A DNA stretch of 11,152 nucleotides from contig CAIYNH010000551.1 of NCBI GenBank assembly GCA_903927495.1, positions 1 through 11,152 of the forward strand, written 5' to 3'. Below, piece after piece: positions 1 to 7,131 of this stretch. A program made the position numbers and the translations under genes. The notes under the pieces were generated by a model. The model was given only the letters and a program-made list of their open reading frames with translations. It had not been told where the DNA came from and ran no database searches. Source of the stretch: an uncultured beta proteobacterium (GTDB lineage: Bacteria > Pseudomonadota > Gammaproteobacteria > Burkholderiales > Burkholderiaceae_C). Numbering within the stretch: position 1 is the stretch's first letter; every line of letters begins with the position of its first letter.

Positions 1-722
1 ATTTGTCGCCCATGCATCCAGCCACTGAATCTACAGAAGACCTCGCCAAAACGGTGTTGGAAGATGGCCTGTTATTGCGCTGGTACATGGATCCGCTGTT
101 CAAGGGGCAGTACCCGGCTGATGTGATGGCGCATCTGGAGGCCGATGCCCCGCGTGTTCAGGCCGGTGATATGCAGAGCATGTCTGTGCCGATGGACTTT
201 CTGGGTGTGAATTACTACTCACGCTCGGTCGTAAGTGCTGCCGGGCCTTGGGATGTGCACTCAAGCGGTCGAGAAATCACAGAAATGGGTTGGGAGGTTT
301 ATCCCGAGGGACTGACCGAACTGCTGCTGCGGCTTCACAACGACTATCCGGTTCCTCCGATTTATGTGACCGAAAACGGTGGAGCCTTCAAGGACCATTG
401 CCAGGACGGACGGGTACATGACCCCTTGCGGACAGACTATATCGCCCGACATATCGCTGCGGTCGCCGACGCGATACGGCAAGGGGTGCGCATGGAAGGC
501 TACATGGTTTGGAGCCTGCTGGACAACTTCGAATGGGCTTCAGGCTATGAAAAACGCTTTGGCATTGTGCATGTGGACTATGCCACTCAGCAGCGCACGC
601 TCAAAGACAGCGCGTATTGGTACCAAGGTTTTATTCAACGTCAAACCGCCAAGCGCAATCAAGGCGATCTGTCAGCAAAGGCCGTCCACTCGCAGTGGAA
701 CACGGTCGCAATAGGAGCTTAA
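1..722 (+). CDS. GH1 beta-glucosidase, C-terminal part (5' end outside window)
   Basis: This is the C-terminal half (about 239 residues) of a family GH1 beta-glucosidase, whose members usually have about 440-470 residues. The frame is open through the first base, so the start and the acid/base motif (normally NEP) lie upstream. The retained nucleophile motif is YVTENGG, with the Glu codon at 372-374. Further on is the glycone-site signature LLDNFEWxxGYxxRFG (about 514-560), followed by the typical GH1 ending with K-x-S-A-x-W-Y. GH1 enzymes remove terminal beta-linked glucose with retention of configuration. Here the likely substrates are short beta-glucan oligosaccharides such as laminaribiose or cellobiose. 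The stop at 720-722 is one base before the ATG of the ABC ATPase, which indicates cotranscription. Family assignment is firm; exact linkage preference and cellular location cannot be read from the fragment. Confidence 0.93.
   Translation, partial: LSPMHPATESTEDLAKTVLEDGLLLRWYMDPLFKGQYPADVMAHLEADAPRVQAGDMQSMSVPMDFLGVNYYSRSVVSAAGPWDVHSSGREITEMGWEVYPEGLTELLLRLHNDYPVPPIYVTENGGAFKDHCQDGRVHDPLRTDYIARHIAAVADAIRQGVRMEGYMVWSLLDNFEWASGYEKRFGIVHVDYATQQRTLKDSAYWYQGFIQRQTAKRNQGDLSAKAVHSQWNTVAIGA
713..717 (+). promoter_or_regulatory. Ribosome binding site for the ABC ATPase, inside the GH1 gene
   Basis: AGGAG lies six bases before the ATG at 724. It sits inside the last codons of the GH1 gene, so translation of the ATPase is probably coupled to GH1. 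Confidence 0.7.
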
Positions 723-723
723 T

Positions 724-1782
724 ATGGGTCAGGTTTCACTGCGGGGCATCCGCAAAAGCTATGGCAATGTACACGTGATCAAAGGCATTGATCTTGAAGT
801 ACGTGACGGCGAATTTCTGGTGTTTGTGGGTCCCTCGGGCTGCGGAAAATCGACCACCTTGCGCATGATCGCCGGACTCGAAACAGTGACTGGCGGCGAC
901 ATTCTGATAGATGGCCTGCGAGCCAATGACCTGCGTCCCTCTGACCGTGGCGCGGCCATGGTGTTTCAAAGCTACGCCTTGTATCCCCACATGACGGTTG
1001 CTGAGAACATGGGCTTTGCCCTGAAGATGGCCGGAGTCGGTCGAGAAAAGCGCGATGAGCAGGTGCGCCATGCCGCCGATATTTTGTGCATCACCGAGCT
1101 GTTGGGACGTTTCCCGAAGGAGCTTTCAGGTGGCCAGCGTCAGCGGGTTGCCATTGGCCGCTCGATTGTTCGCAAGCCCAAGGTGTTCTTGTTTGACGAG
1201 CCTTTGTCCAACCTCGACGCGGCCTTGCGCGTCAATATGCGCATTGAGCTCTCGCGTCTGCACAAAGAACTCGGTACCACCATGATCTATGTCACTCACG
1301 ATCAGGTTGAAGCCATGACCATGGGTGATCGCATTGCTGTGTTTAACAAAGGCATCATTGAACAACTGGGCGCACCACTGGATTTGTACAACAAACCCTG
1401 CAATGAGTTTGTCGCGACATTTTTAGGCGCACCAAGAATCAATCTGGTAGATCGACCCCCTGCGAACGGTGCCTCAGACCCGCACCAAGCCTTGTGGAGC
1501 CTGTTGGCTGCTCGGGCGCCGGCCAGTGTGCAGCGTGTCGGTTTGCGGCCAGAACATATGCGAATCGTTGCCCGGGGTCAAGGTATTGCCGCCAGCGTGG
1601 TGCTGGCCGAGCATCTGGGGGACTCGTCGATCCTGCATTTACGGGTGCAGGGGGTCACCGAATTGTTGAACGCCAAGGTCGGTACCGAAAACAATCAGTG
1701 CAATTCAGGCGAGGTGGTGGGTTTGGTGCCCGATGCTGCATGGGCCTTGAGCTTTGCCGCCGATGGCCGTCTGGTCTGTTGA
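724..1782 (+). CDS. ABC sugar importer ATP-binding subunit (MalK/UgpC type)
   Basis: This 352-residue protein has the normal length and layout of MalK/UgpC/MsmX-type ATPases that energise carbohydrate ABC importers from the cytoplasmic face. Visible motifs in order are Walker A GPSGCGKST (residues 36-44), a Q-loop in VFQSYALYP, the signature LSGGQ (134-138), Walker B LFDEP with D158/E159, and the switch histidine in THD (H192). After about residue 235 comes the MalK-type C-terminal regulatory (TOBE-like) region, entered through the typical QLGAPLDLYNKP stretch and containing a VGLRPEH element. No permease or solute-binding protein is present in the window, so these must lie upstream or elsewhere. 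The position between GH1 and GH16 genes suggests import of beta-gluco-oligosaccharides. Substrate cannot be deduced from the ATPase itself, since such subunits can serve several importers. Confidence 0.95.
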   Translation: MGQVSLRGIRKSYGNVHVIKGIDLEVRDGEFLVFVGPSGCGKSTTLRMIAGLETVTGGDILIDGLRANDLRPSDRGAAMVFQSYALYPHMTVAENMGFALKMAGVGREKRDEQVRHAADILCITELLGRFPKELSGGQRQRVAIGRSIVRKPKVFLFDEPLSNLDAALRVNMRIELSRLHKELGTTMIYVTHDQVEAMTMGDRIAVFNKGIIEQLGAPLDLYNKPCNEFVATFLGAPRINLVDRPPANGASDPHQALWSLLAARAPASVQRVGLRPEHMRIVARGQGIAASVVLAEHLGDSSILHLRVQGVTELLNAKVGTENNQCNSGEVVGLVPDAAWALSFAADGRLVC

Positions 1783-1785
1783 AAC

Positions 1786-1791
1786 AAGGAG
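1786..1791 (+). promoter_or_regulatory. Ribosome binding site fixing the GH16 start
   Basis: AAGGAG is placed five bases before the ATG at 1797, just after the ATPase stop. It decides between this start and an in-frame open extension reaching back to 1494 inside the ATPase gene, which is not credible as coding sequence. Confidence 0.8.
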
Positions 1792-1796
1792 CAAAG

Positions 1797-2714
1797 ATGT
1801 CTGTGATTGAACCGACTTCCGAATGGGCATTGGTCTGGAATGATGAATTCGAGGGCGATCAGATCGACCTGGAGAAATGGGATTTTGACATTGGCAATGG
1901 TTTTTTTGACTACAAGTCACACACCTGGATTGAGGGTTGGGGCAATGAAGAGTTGCAGTACTACACCCGAGAACCAGAAAACGTGTCGGTCAAAGACAGC
2001 CTGCTGACCATTCGTGCAGTCAAAGAGTCGTTGCACGGCTGTGGCTACACGTCGGCGCGGCTTAAAACCCGCAGACGCGATGGCACACCCCTATTTTCAA
2101 AACTCTATGGCAAATTCGAGTTCCGCGCCAAGGTGCCATGGGGCAAGGGTATGTGGCCGGCGCTTTGGATGCTGCCCCTGGATGACAAATACGGTGGCTG
2201 GGCAGCGTCCGGCGAAATTGACGTGATGGAAATTGTCGGTGAAAAACCGCATCAAACTTTGGGCACCATCCACTTTGGATCTGGCTTTCCAGCGCGTGAA
2301 TTGGTCACCCATGTGTATGACATTCCAGACGGAAGCACGGTGGCAGACTGGCATGTTTACAGCGTGGAATGGGAACCAGGCGTTATTCGCTGGCTGCTCG
2401 ACGGCGTGCTCTGGGCAACCCAGACGTTCTGGTGGAGCTGCAGCAAAAAAGTTGACGGTGCGGGTGTCACCGCCCAACGCAAGGCCGACATCAACCCTTG
2501 GCCTGCGCCGTTCGATCAGCCCTTTTACCTGGTCATGAATGTTGCCGTGGGCGGCAATTTTCCGGGTCACCCCAATCCACAAACCCAGTTTCCAGCCGAG
2601 ATGGTGGTGGATTACGTGAGGGTTTATGACAGAGTTGGCGGCTATGCCACGGCCAAGCCCATCGGCAAGGGGCGCTTGCCCTACCAGAAAACCCCCAAAC
2701 CCAAAACTGTGTAA
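1797..2714 (+). CDS. GH16 endo-beta-1,3-glucanase (laminarinase type), no signal peptide
   Basis: A 305-residue GH16 enzyme starting at ATG 1797. The catalytic signature GEIDVMEIVG has nucleophile E140, D142 and acid/base E145. The extra residue before the second Glu (E-x-D-x-x-E) is the form found in laminarinases and related beta-1,3-glucanases rather than in lichenases with the shorter E-x-D-x-E. Other GH16 landmarks are VWNDEF near the start, KFEFRAKVPWGKGMWPALWMLP before the active site, and PFYLVMNVAVGGNFPG with VDYVRVYD near the end. The protein begins directly with the catalytic fold and has no hydrophobic leader, lipobox or carbohydrate-binding module, which is unusual for a laminarinase and points to the cytoplasm. 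It ends in a short Lys/Pro-rich tail (about residues 286-305). Likely action is endo-cleavage of beta-1,3-glucan or mixed-linkage oligosaccharides; transglycosylation is possible. Assignment to GH16 is firm, substrate is inferred. Confidence 0.93.
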   Translation: MSVIEPTSEWALVWNDEFEGDQIDLEKWDFDIGNGFFDYKSHTWIEGWGNEELQYYTREPENVSVKDSLLTIRAVKESLHGCGYTSARLKTRRRDGTPLFSKLYGKFEFRAKVPWGKGMWPALWMLPLDDKYGGWAASGEIDVMEIVGEKPHQTLGTIHFGSGFPARELVTHVYDIPDGSTVADWHVYSVEWEPGVIRWLLDGVLWATQTFWWSCSKKVDGAGVTAQRKADINPWPAPFDQPFYLVMNVAVGGNFPGHPNPQTQFPAEMVVDYVRVYDRVGGYATAKPIGKGRLPYQKTPKPKTV

Positions 2715-2727
2715 CCCACAGGCATTA

Positions 2728-2732
2728 CGGAG
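2728..2732 (+). promoter_or_regulatory. Ribosome binding site for the first GH17 gene
   Basis: CGGAG is nine bases before the ATG at 2742, in the 27-bp gap after the GH16 gene. It supports the start chosen. Confidence 0.6.
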
Positions 2733-2741
2733 CTTGATGCC

Positions 2742-3722
2742 ATGTCGCAAACTTATTCTTCATCCTTAGCCTGGGAGCCCGCCACAGTGAGCGCTCACCC
2801 TGAGTCGGACCACGCGGGCGGGTTTACGCCCGGCCAGCAGGTTCCCGCTGTACCTGGACCGAGGCCCAGCGGGAGCGAACAATCTGCACTCGATGCGGCG
2901 TTTCGCCAAACCCTTGCCGCTGGTGTCCATGGTTTGTGCTTTAGTCCTTACCTTGATGGTCAAGAGCCGGGCGCGCAAATCACCGCAGAGCAAATCAGGG
3001 CACGTCTGCAGATCTTGGCACCGCACGCACGCTGGGTGCGCAGCTTCTCCTGCACCGACGGCAATGAGCAGATTCCAAGCATCGCCCATGAATGCGGCTT
3101 AAAAACCCTGGTGGGAGCCTGGCTGGGCACCGACGCTGAGATCAATGAGCGCGAAATTGAAGGTGTGATTGCAGTGGCCCGTGCCGGCCATGCCGACATC
3201 GTCGCAGTCGGCAACGAGGTGCTGCTGCGGGAAGACCTGAGCGAAGACAACTTGCTCTCTTTTATAGAGCGTGTCAAGCAGGCTCTCCCTGGCGTTGCGG
3301 TGGGTTACGTTGATGCCTATTACCTGTTTGAAAAACACCCAAAAGTGACTGCGGCGTGTGATGTGCTGCTGACCAACTGCTACCCGTTTTGGGAAGGGTG
3401 TCCGCGCGAGCAGGCTCTGGATTACATGCAAACCATGGTGCGCCGGGTGCAGGCGGTGTCGGCGGGCAAACCGGTCATCATCAGCGAAACTGGCTGGCCT
3501 GATAGGGGTTCGGCATTCCACGGTTCGGTGCCCTCGCACTTTGGTGCCATGCGTTACTTTATCGATACCGTGCAATGGGCTCAGCAAGCCGGTGTTGAAA
3601 TGTTTTACTTTGCCGCCTTTGACGAAGCCTGGAAGGTGGGTGCAGAAGGCGATGTGGGCGCTTATTGGGGCCTATGGGATAAAGACGGTCAACCCAAATT
3701 TGCCCTAGGTGCCACAGCGTGA
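2742..3722 (+). CDS. GH17 beta-1,3-glucanase/transglycosylase, free-standing, cytoplasmic
   Basis: A 326-residue protein with a single GH17 (beta/alpha)8 domain from about residue 61 ([10 protein letters not shown]) to 321. The acid/base is E159 in AVGNEVLL and the nucleophile is E249 in SETGWP, both in the standard GH17 contexts. Other conserved pieces are NCYPFWEG and AFDEAWK. Residues 1-60 are a Pro/Ser-rich tail without a hydrophobic core, so no signal peptide is seen and the enzyme should be cytoplasmic. The family contains endo-beta-1,3-glucanases, lichenases and, among bacteria, beta-1,3-glucanosyl transferases; sequence alone does not choose between hydrolysis and transfer. It is about 75% identical without gaps to the GH17 domain fused to the symporter at 4664-7075, so it is a recent paralogue. 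Its stop overlaps the GTG start of the next gene. Confidence 0.92.
   Translation: MSQTYSSSLAWEPATVSAHPESDHAGGFTPGQQVPAVPGPRPSGSEQSALDAAFRQTLAAGVHGLCFSPYLDGQEPGAQITAEQIRARLQILAPHARWVRSFSCTDGNEQIPSIAHECGLKTLVGAWLGTDAEINEREIEGVIAVARAGHADIVAVGNEVLLREDLSEDNLLSFIERVKQALPGVAVGYVDAYYLFEKHPKVTAACDVLLTNCYPFWEGCPREQALDYMQTMVRRVQAVSAGKPVIISETGWPDRGSAFHGSVPSHFGAMRYFIDTVQWAQQAGVEMFYFAAFDEAWKVGAEGDVGAYWGLWDKDGQPKFALGATA
2922..3704 (+). repeat. Paralogous GH17 domain copy 1 (partner 6290-7072)
   Basis: The 261 codons here align without any insertion or deletion to the codons at 6290-7072. A hand count gives 196 identical residues of 261 (about 75%). Several stretches are nearly identical at DNA level, for example around 3326-3400 against 6687-6762. 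The pair reflects gene duplication within the cluster. Confidence 0.85.
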
Positions 3723-4654
3723 GAAGTGTGGCAGGACTCAAGCCCGGCAATGCCATTTGCTATTCGGGCTATCGGCATGGGCAAAGCCCTGATACGCAGA
3801 CCTTTCCCTCCCTGGACGAAATCCGTGAAGACCTGCACATTTTGCAAAAAAACTGGCGCTATTTGCGACTGTATGACTGCACTGTGCACGCCGAGCGGGT
3901 GCTGCAGGTCATTACCGAAGAAAAACTTGATTTTCAAGTGATGCTGGGTGCCTATCTGGGCCCGGAGATGAACAACTTTGGCTGCCCCTGGGGCGGCACT
4001 TATAGCCAGGAGCGGCTCGAACAAAGCAAGCAGGCCAATTTGGCCGAGATTGAGCGGCTGATTGTCCTTGCCAACCAGTACCCGGAGCGCATTTTTTCAG
4101 TGGCTGTGGGCAATGAGGCCACGGTCGACTGGACCGATCATTTTGTCCCGGTCAAGCACATGATCGACTATGTGCGGCATGTCAGACAGCACGTCATGCA
4201 GCCAGTGACTTTTTGCGAAAACTATGTGCCCTGGCAACACAAGCTGCATGATTTGGTTGCTGAGCTTGACTTCATTTCACTGCACACCTACCCGGTGTGG
4301 GAATACAAGCATGTGCATGAAGCACTGGCTTATACCCAGGAAAACGTGGCGAGCGTGGCACGTCTTTACCCCGATAAGCCAATTGTGATCACCGAGGCTG
4401 GTTGGGCCACCAACTCGAATGGTCGCGGTATCCAGCCGCACAACTCATCGCAGGAATTGCAGGCCATTTATTACCAAGATCTGATGAACTGGTCAGCACA
4501 ATCAGGCATCATGATTTTTGTCTTTGAAGCTTTTGACGAACCTTGGAAAGGGTCGCCCGACCCCATGGAGCCCGAGAAACATTGGGGCTTGTTCACCGTG
4601 GATCGTCATCCCAAACAGGTCATGCAGGTGCTCTACCCGGAACTCGTCAAGTAG
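3719..4654 (+). CDS. Second, divergent GH17 enzyme, translationally coupled
   Basis: A 311-residue protein spanning one GH17 domain almost end to end, beginning with the first strand (NAICYSGYRHGQ) and a LRLYD element near residue 50. The acid/base is E133 in AVGNEAT and the nucleophile is E226 in ITEAGW, with HTYPVWEY and AFDEPWKG as further GH17 landmarks. Compared with the other GH17 enzyme here it has an ETGWP-to-EAGWA change after the nucleophile and an extra loop around CPWGGTYS (about residues 88-96), so it belongs to another subgroup, possibly with different chain-length or linkage preference. No signal peptide. GTG 3719 overlaps the previous stop (GTGA), implying translational coupling; a second in-frame GTG at 3728 is an alternative start that would not change the domain. 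The stop TAG forms part of the next gene's ribosome binding site. Confidence 0.9.
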   Translation: MRSVAGLKPGNAICYSGYRHGQSPDTQTFPSLDEIREDLHILQKNWRYLRLYDCTVHAERVLQVITEEKLDFQVMLGAYLGPEMNNFGCPWGGTYSQERLEQSKQANLAEIERLIVLANQYPERIFSVAVGNEATVDWTDHFVPVKHMIDYVRHVRQHVMQPVTFCENYVPWQHKLHDLVAELDFISLHTYPVWEYKHVHEALAYTQENVASVARLYPDKPIVITEAGWATNSNGRGIQPHNSSQELQAIYYQDLMNWSAQSGIMIFVFEAFDEPWKGSPDPMEPEKHWGLFTVDRHPKQVMQVLYPELVK

Positions 4655-4658
4655 GAGG
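4653..4658 (+). promoter_or_regulatory. Ribosome binding site for the symporter-GH17 fusion
   Basis: AGGAGG overlaps the stop codon of the upstream GH17 gene and lies five bases before ATG 4664. This strong site supports a high translation rate and confirms the start. Confidence 0.8.
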
Positions 4659-4663
4659 TACAA

Positions 4664-7075
4664 ATGGCAAGCGACACGCAAAAGCTCACCGTCACAGAAA
4701 AAATAGGCTATGGTTTCGGCGACCTGGCCTCGAACCTGTTCTGGCAGATGTTCTCGATCTACATCGCCAAGTTTTACACCGATGTCTTTTTGCTGGGCGC
4801 GGCAACCATGGGCACGATGATGTTGGTGACCCGTGTTGCAGATGCGTTCATTGATCCAATGATTGGCACCATCGCCGACCGGACCAATACCCGCTGGGGT
4901 CACTTTCGGCCTTATCTCATCTGGATGGCCCTGCCTATGGCGCTGACGGCGATTCTGGCCTTCACCACCCCGAGCTTCGACGGCACCGCCAAGATCGTTT
5001 ACGCCTATTTGACGCTGACACTGATGATGATCGCCTATTCGGCGATCAACATTCCCTACTCGGCTCTGCTGGGCGTGCTCACCCCCAACTCCGACGATCG
5101 CACCAGCGCCTCCTCGTACCGGTTTGTGATGGCGCTGCTGCCGGTGTTCATCATCGTGAACACCGCCATACCGCTGGTTGAATACTTTGGTGGCAAGGAC
5201 ACCTCGGCGCATGGTTGGCAGATGGCGATGACGGTCTATGCGGGCGTTGCCGTGGTGCTTTTTGTTGCCACCTTTCTCATGACACAAGAGCGGGTACAGC
5301 CGCCCGAGGCGCAAGAAACTTCGCTCAAAACCGATCTCAAAGATTTGTTTCGCAACACGCCGTGGGTGGTGCTGTGCGTGGTGGGCATTGCCGCGCTTAC
5401 CTATGCCAACATTCGAGGCACGGTGATCATTTATTACTTTGACTACGTGGTGCCTGGTGGCAAAGCGTATTTTGGCCCAGTCATGACCACCGGTGCCATT
5501 GCCTTCATCGCTGGTGTCATGGTGACCTCGCCGCTCTCCAAGCGCTTCGGTAAACGCAACTTCTACATGGTGTCGATGGCGTTGACCGCGCTGCTGACCA
5601 TCGGCTTTTACTTTGTGCCCCCGGCCAACATTGCGCTGGTCTGGGCTGCACACGCTTTGATCAGCTTCTGTGCGGCACCTACAGCGCCGCTGGTCTGGGC
5701 CATGTATGCCGATACCGCCGATTATTCTGAATGGAAATGGGGACGGCGCGCCACAGGTTTGATCTTCTCGGCCGCCTCGTTGGCGCAGAAATTTGGCTGG
5801 GCCATTGGCGGTGCTGGTACTGGCTGGCTACTGGCCTACTTTGACTACATGCCCAACGTTGCCCAGGGCCCCCGCGCCATCGATGGCATCATGATGATGA
5901 TGAGCATCATTCCTGCCGTCGGAGCCATCATCGCCATCATTGCCCTCTGGTTTTACAAGCTCGACGAGGAAACGGTGAAAGTTATGGGTGCTGAGCTGGC
6001 ACTGCGCCGGGCCCATACTGCGCACCCGGCTGACCCTTCGGCGCTGCAACCCGGTGCAGCGCATGAAGTCCCTGCGGCTGCACCGGTAAGCCTGGTGCCG
6101 GGCAGCCCAGTTGTCAGTAGCGTCAACACCACCATGCAGGCATGGCCCGCCAAAGCTCCTTCTGCGCCATTGGAATCGGCCTGGATGGCCCAACACGGCA
6201 GCACCATTACGGCAGTGGGTTTGTCATTGCGACTCTCACCGCAACAGCAGGCTACTTTGAAGCAGGATTTCCAATCTGTCTTGCAAGCCGGAGTGCACGG
6301 TTTGTGTTTTAGCCCTTACCTTAAGGGGCAAAAGCCGGGTTCGCAGGTCACTGCCGCCCAAATCAGGCAGCGACTTGAATTGATCAGCCCTTATACGCAG
6401 TGGGTTCGCTCCTTTTCGTGTACCGATGGTCACGAGCAAATACCCGCCATCGCGCGCCAGTTCGGCCTCAAGACCGTGGTGGGTGCCTGGCTGGGCACAG
6501 ATCGCGCCGTCAATGAGCGCGAAATCAATGGTGTGATTGCTGTGGCCCGCGCAGGACACGCTGATATGGTGGCCATCGGCAATGAGGTGCTATTACGCGA
6601 GGATTTGCCGGAACTTGAATTGCTATCTATTTTAGAGCGGGTAAAGCAAGCCCTGCCTGCTGTACAGGTCGCATACGTTGATGCTTATTACCTGTTTGAA
6701 AAACATCCCCGGATCACTGCCGCCTGCGATGTGCTGCTGATCAACTGCTATCCGTTCTGGGAAGGCTGTGCGCGCGAGCAAGCTGTTTCCTACATGCAAA
6801 GCATGGTGCAGCGTGTGCTGGCAGTCGCTGGCGGAAAGCGGGTCATCGTGGCAGAAACCGGCTGGCCCGATCAAGGCAGCACGTTCCATGGCGCAGTCCC
6901 TTCCACGGCCGATGCGATGCGCTACTTTATCGATACCCAGACCTGGGCGCGGCAAGATGGCATTGATGTCTTCTATTTCTCGGCCTTTGATGAAGTCTGG
7001 AAAGTTGGCGCTGAAGGCGATGTAGGTGCCTTCTGGGGTCTGTGGGACAAAGATGGCAAGCCCAAGTACGCCTAA
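4664..7075 (+). CDS. GPH-family sugar:cation symporter fused to a C-terminal GH17 domain
   Basis: An 803-residue fusion protein. Residues 1 to about 445 form a glycoside-pentoside-hexuronide (MelB-like, MFS-fold) symporter, with [10 protein letters not shown] at the start, FYTDVF in helix 1-2, the [12 protein letters not shown] motif with D60 and D64 (same four-residue spacing as the MelB cation-site aspartates D55/D59), [14 protein letters not shown] after helix 2, and [19 protein letters not shown] in the C half. About twelve hydrophobic segments are visible, the last ending at WFYKLDEE (residues 429-435). Residues about 445-540 are an Ala/Pro-rich linker. Residues 543-803 are a complete GH17 domain with acid/base E641 (GNEVLL) and nucleophile E731 (AETGWP). 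Both termini of GPH transporters are cytoplasmic, so the enzyme should act on sugars as they enter the cell. Reading is continuous with no frameshift. Residue motifs for both parts are intact; the coupled function is inference. Confidence 0.93.
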   Translation: MASDTQKLTVTEKIGYGFGDLASNLFWQMFSIYIAKFYTDVFLLGAATMGTMMLVTRVADAFIDPMIGTIADRTNTRWGHFRPYLIWMALPMALTAILAFTTPSFDGTAKIVYAYLTLTLMMIAYSAINIPYSALLGVLTPNSDDRTSASSYRFVMALLPVFIIVNTAIPLVEYFGGKDTSAHGWQMAMTVYAGVAVVLFVATFLMTQERVQPPEAQETSLKTDLKDLFRNTPWVVLCVVGIAALTYANIRGTVIIYYFDYVVPGGKAYFGPVMTTGAIAFIAGVMVTSPLSKRFGKRNFYMVSMALTALLTIGFYFVPPANIALVWAAHALISFCAAPTAPLVWAMYADTADYSEWKWGRRATGLIFSAASLAQKFGWAIGGAGTGWLLAYFDYMPNVAQGPRAIDGIMMMMSIIPAVGAIIAIIALWFYKLDEETVKVMGAELALRRAHTAHPADPSALQPGAAHEVPAAAPVSLVPGSPVVSSVNTTMQAWPAKAPSAPLESAWMAQHGSTITAVGLSLRLSPQQQATLKQDFQSVLQAGVHGLCFSPYLKGQKPGSQVTAAQIRQRLELISPYTQWVRSFSCTDGHEQIPAIARQFGLKTVVGAWLGTDRAVNEREINGVIAVARAGHADMVAIGNEVLLREDLPELELLSILERVKQALPAVQVAYVDAYYLFEKHPRITAACDVLLINCYPFWEGCAREQAVSYMQSMVQRVLAVAGGKRVIVAETGWPDQGSTFHGAVPSTADAMRYFIDTQTWARQDGIDVFYFSAFDEVWKVGAEGDVGAFWGLWDKDGKPKYA
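5999..6289 (+). other. Interdomain linker, its distal half resembling the N-terminal tail of the free GH17
   Basis: This encodes residues about 446-542 of the fusion, between the last membrane helix and the GH17 core. The first part (to about residue 488) is Ala/Pro/His-rich with no visible homologue here. From M491 onward it matches the N-terminal tail of the free-standing GH17 in spacing: Ala-Trp at 493-494 is 49 residues before the core glycine, and Ala-Trp at residues 10-11 of the free enzyme is 50 before, with scattered identities (SA-x-ES, AV, a QxxL pattern) between. Confidence 0.6.
6290..7072 (+). repeat. Paralogous GH17 domain copy 2 (partner 2922-3704)
   Basis: This is the fused copy of the duplicated GH17 domain, about 75% identical and colinear with the free-standing copy. 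Both catalytic glutamates are retained, so neither copy looks inactive. Confidence 0.85.
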
Positions 7076-7122
7076 ACCAGCGCTTTCACTCGCCTGATCC
7101 TTTCATATCTACCAACTTGCCT

Positions 7123-7127
7123 GGAGG
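7123..7127 (+). promoter_or_regulatory. Ribosome binding site fixing the glgC start
   Basis: GGAGG is four bases before ATG 7132, in the 56-bp gap after the fusion gene. It rejects a longer in-frame reading from 7042 that would overlap the GH17 domain. I see no convincing promoter or hairpin in this gap. Confidence 0.75.
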
Positions 7128-7131
7128 CACT

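Noticed and set aside
1494..1796. In-frame upstream extension of the GH16 gene
   Set aside because: It overlaps 289 bases of the intact ABC ATPase gene, shows no domain or signal peptide, and a well-placed AAGGAG precedes ATG 1797.
4502..5653. A 383-codon open frame on the minus strand, rich in His, Arg and Gly
   Set aside because: It lies antisense to the end of a GH17 gene and the symporter part of the fusion, both with clear family motifs. Its odd composition is what reverse reading of Ala/Met/Asp-rich codons gives.
5887..5912. Simple repeat of ATG/CAT triplets
   Set aside because: It encodes a Met run in the last membrane helix of the symporter; it is not a regulatory or tandem-repeat element.
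4664..7075. Fusion as an artefact of a sequencing error removing a stop codon
   Set aside because: The frame runs unbroken through a roughly 95-residue linker of normal coding character, and there is no Shine-Dalgarno before the GH17 part. An error cannot be fully excluded from one sequence, but nothing suggests one.
7042..7131. In-frame upstream extension of glgC
   Set aside because: It overlaps the end of the GH17 domain; ATG 7132 has its own GGAGG and gives the normal GlgC N-terminus.
7076..7131. Possible promoter or terminator in the largest gap
   Set aside because: A CATAT-like stretch near 7104 has no properly spaced -35 element, and the only palindrome is a short AGCGCT without a stem-loop and T-run.
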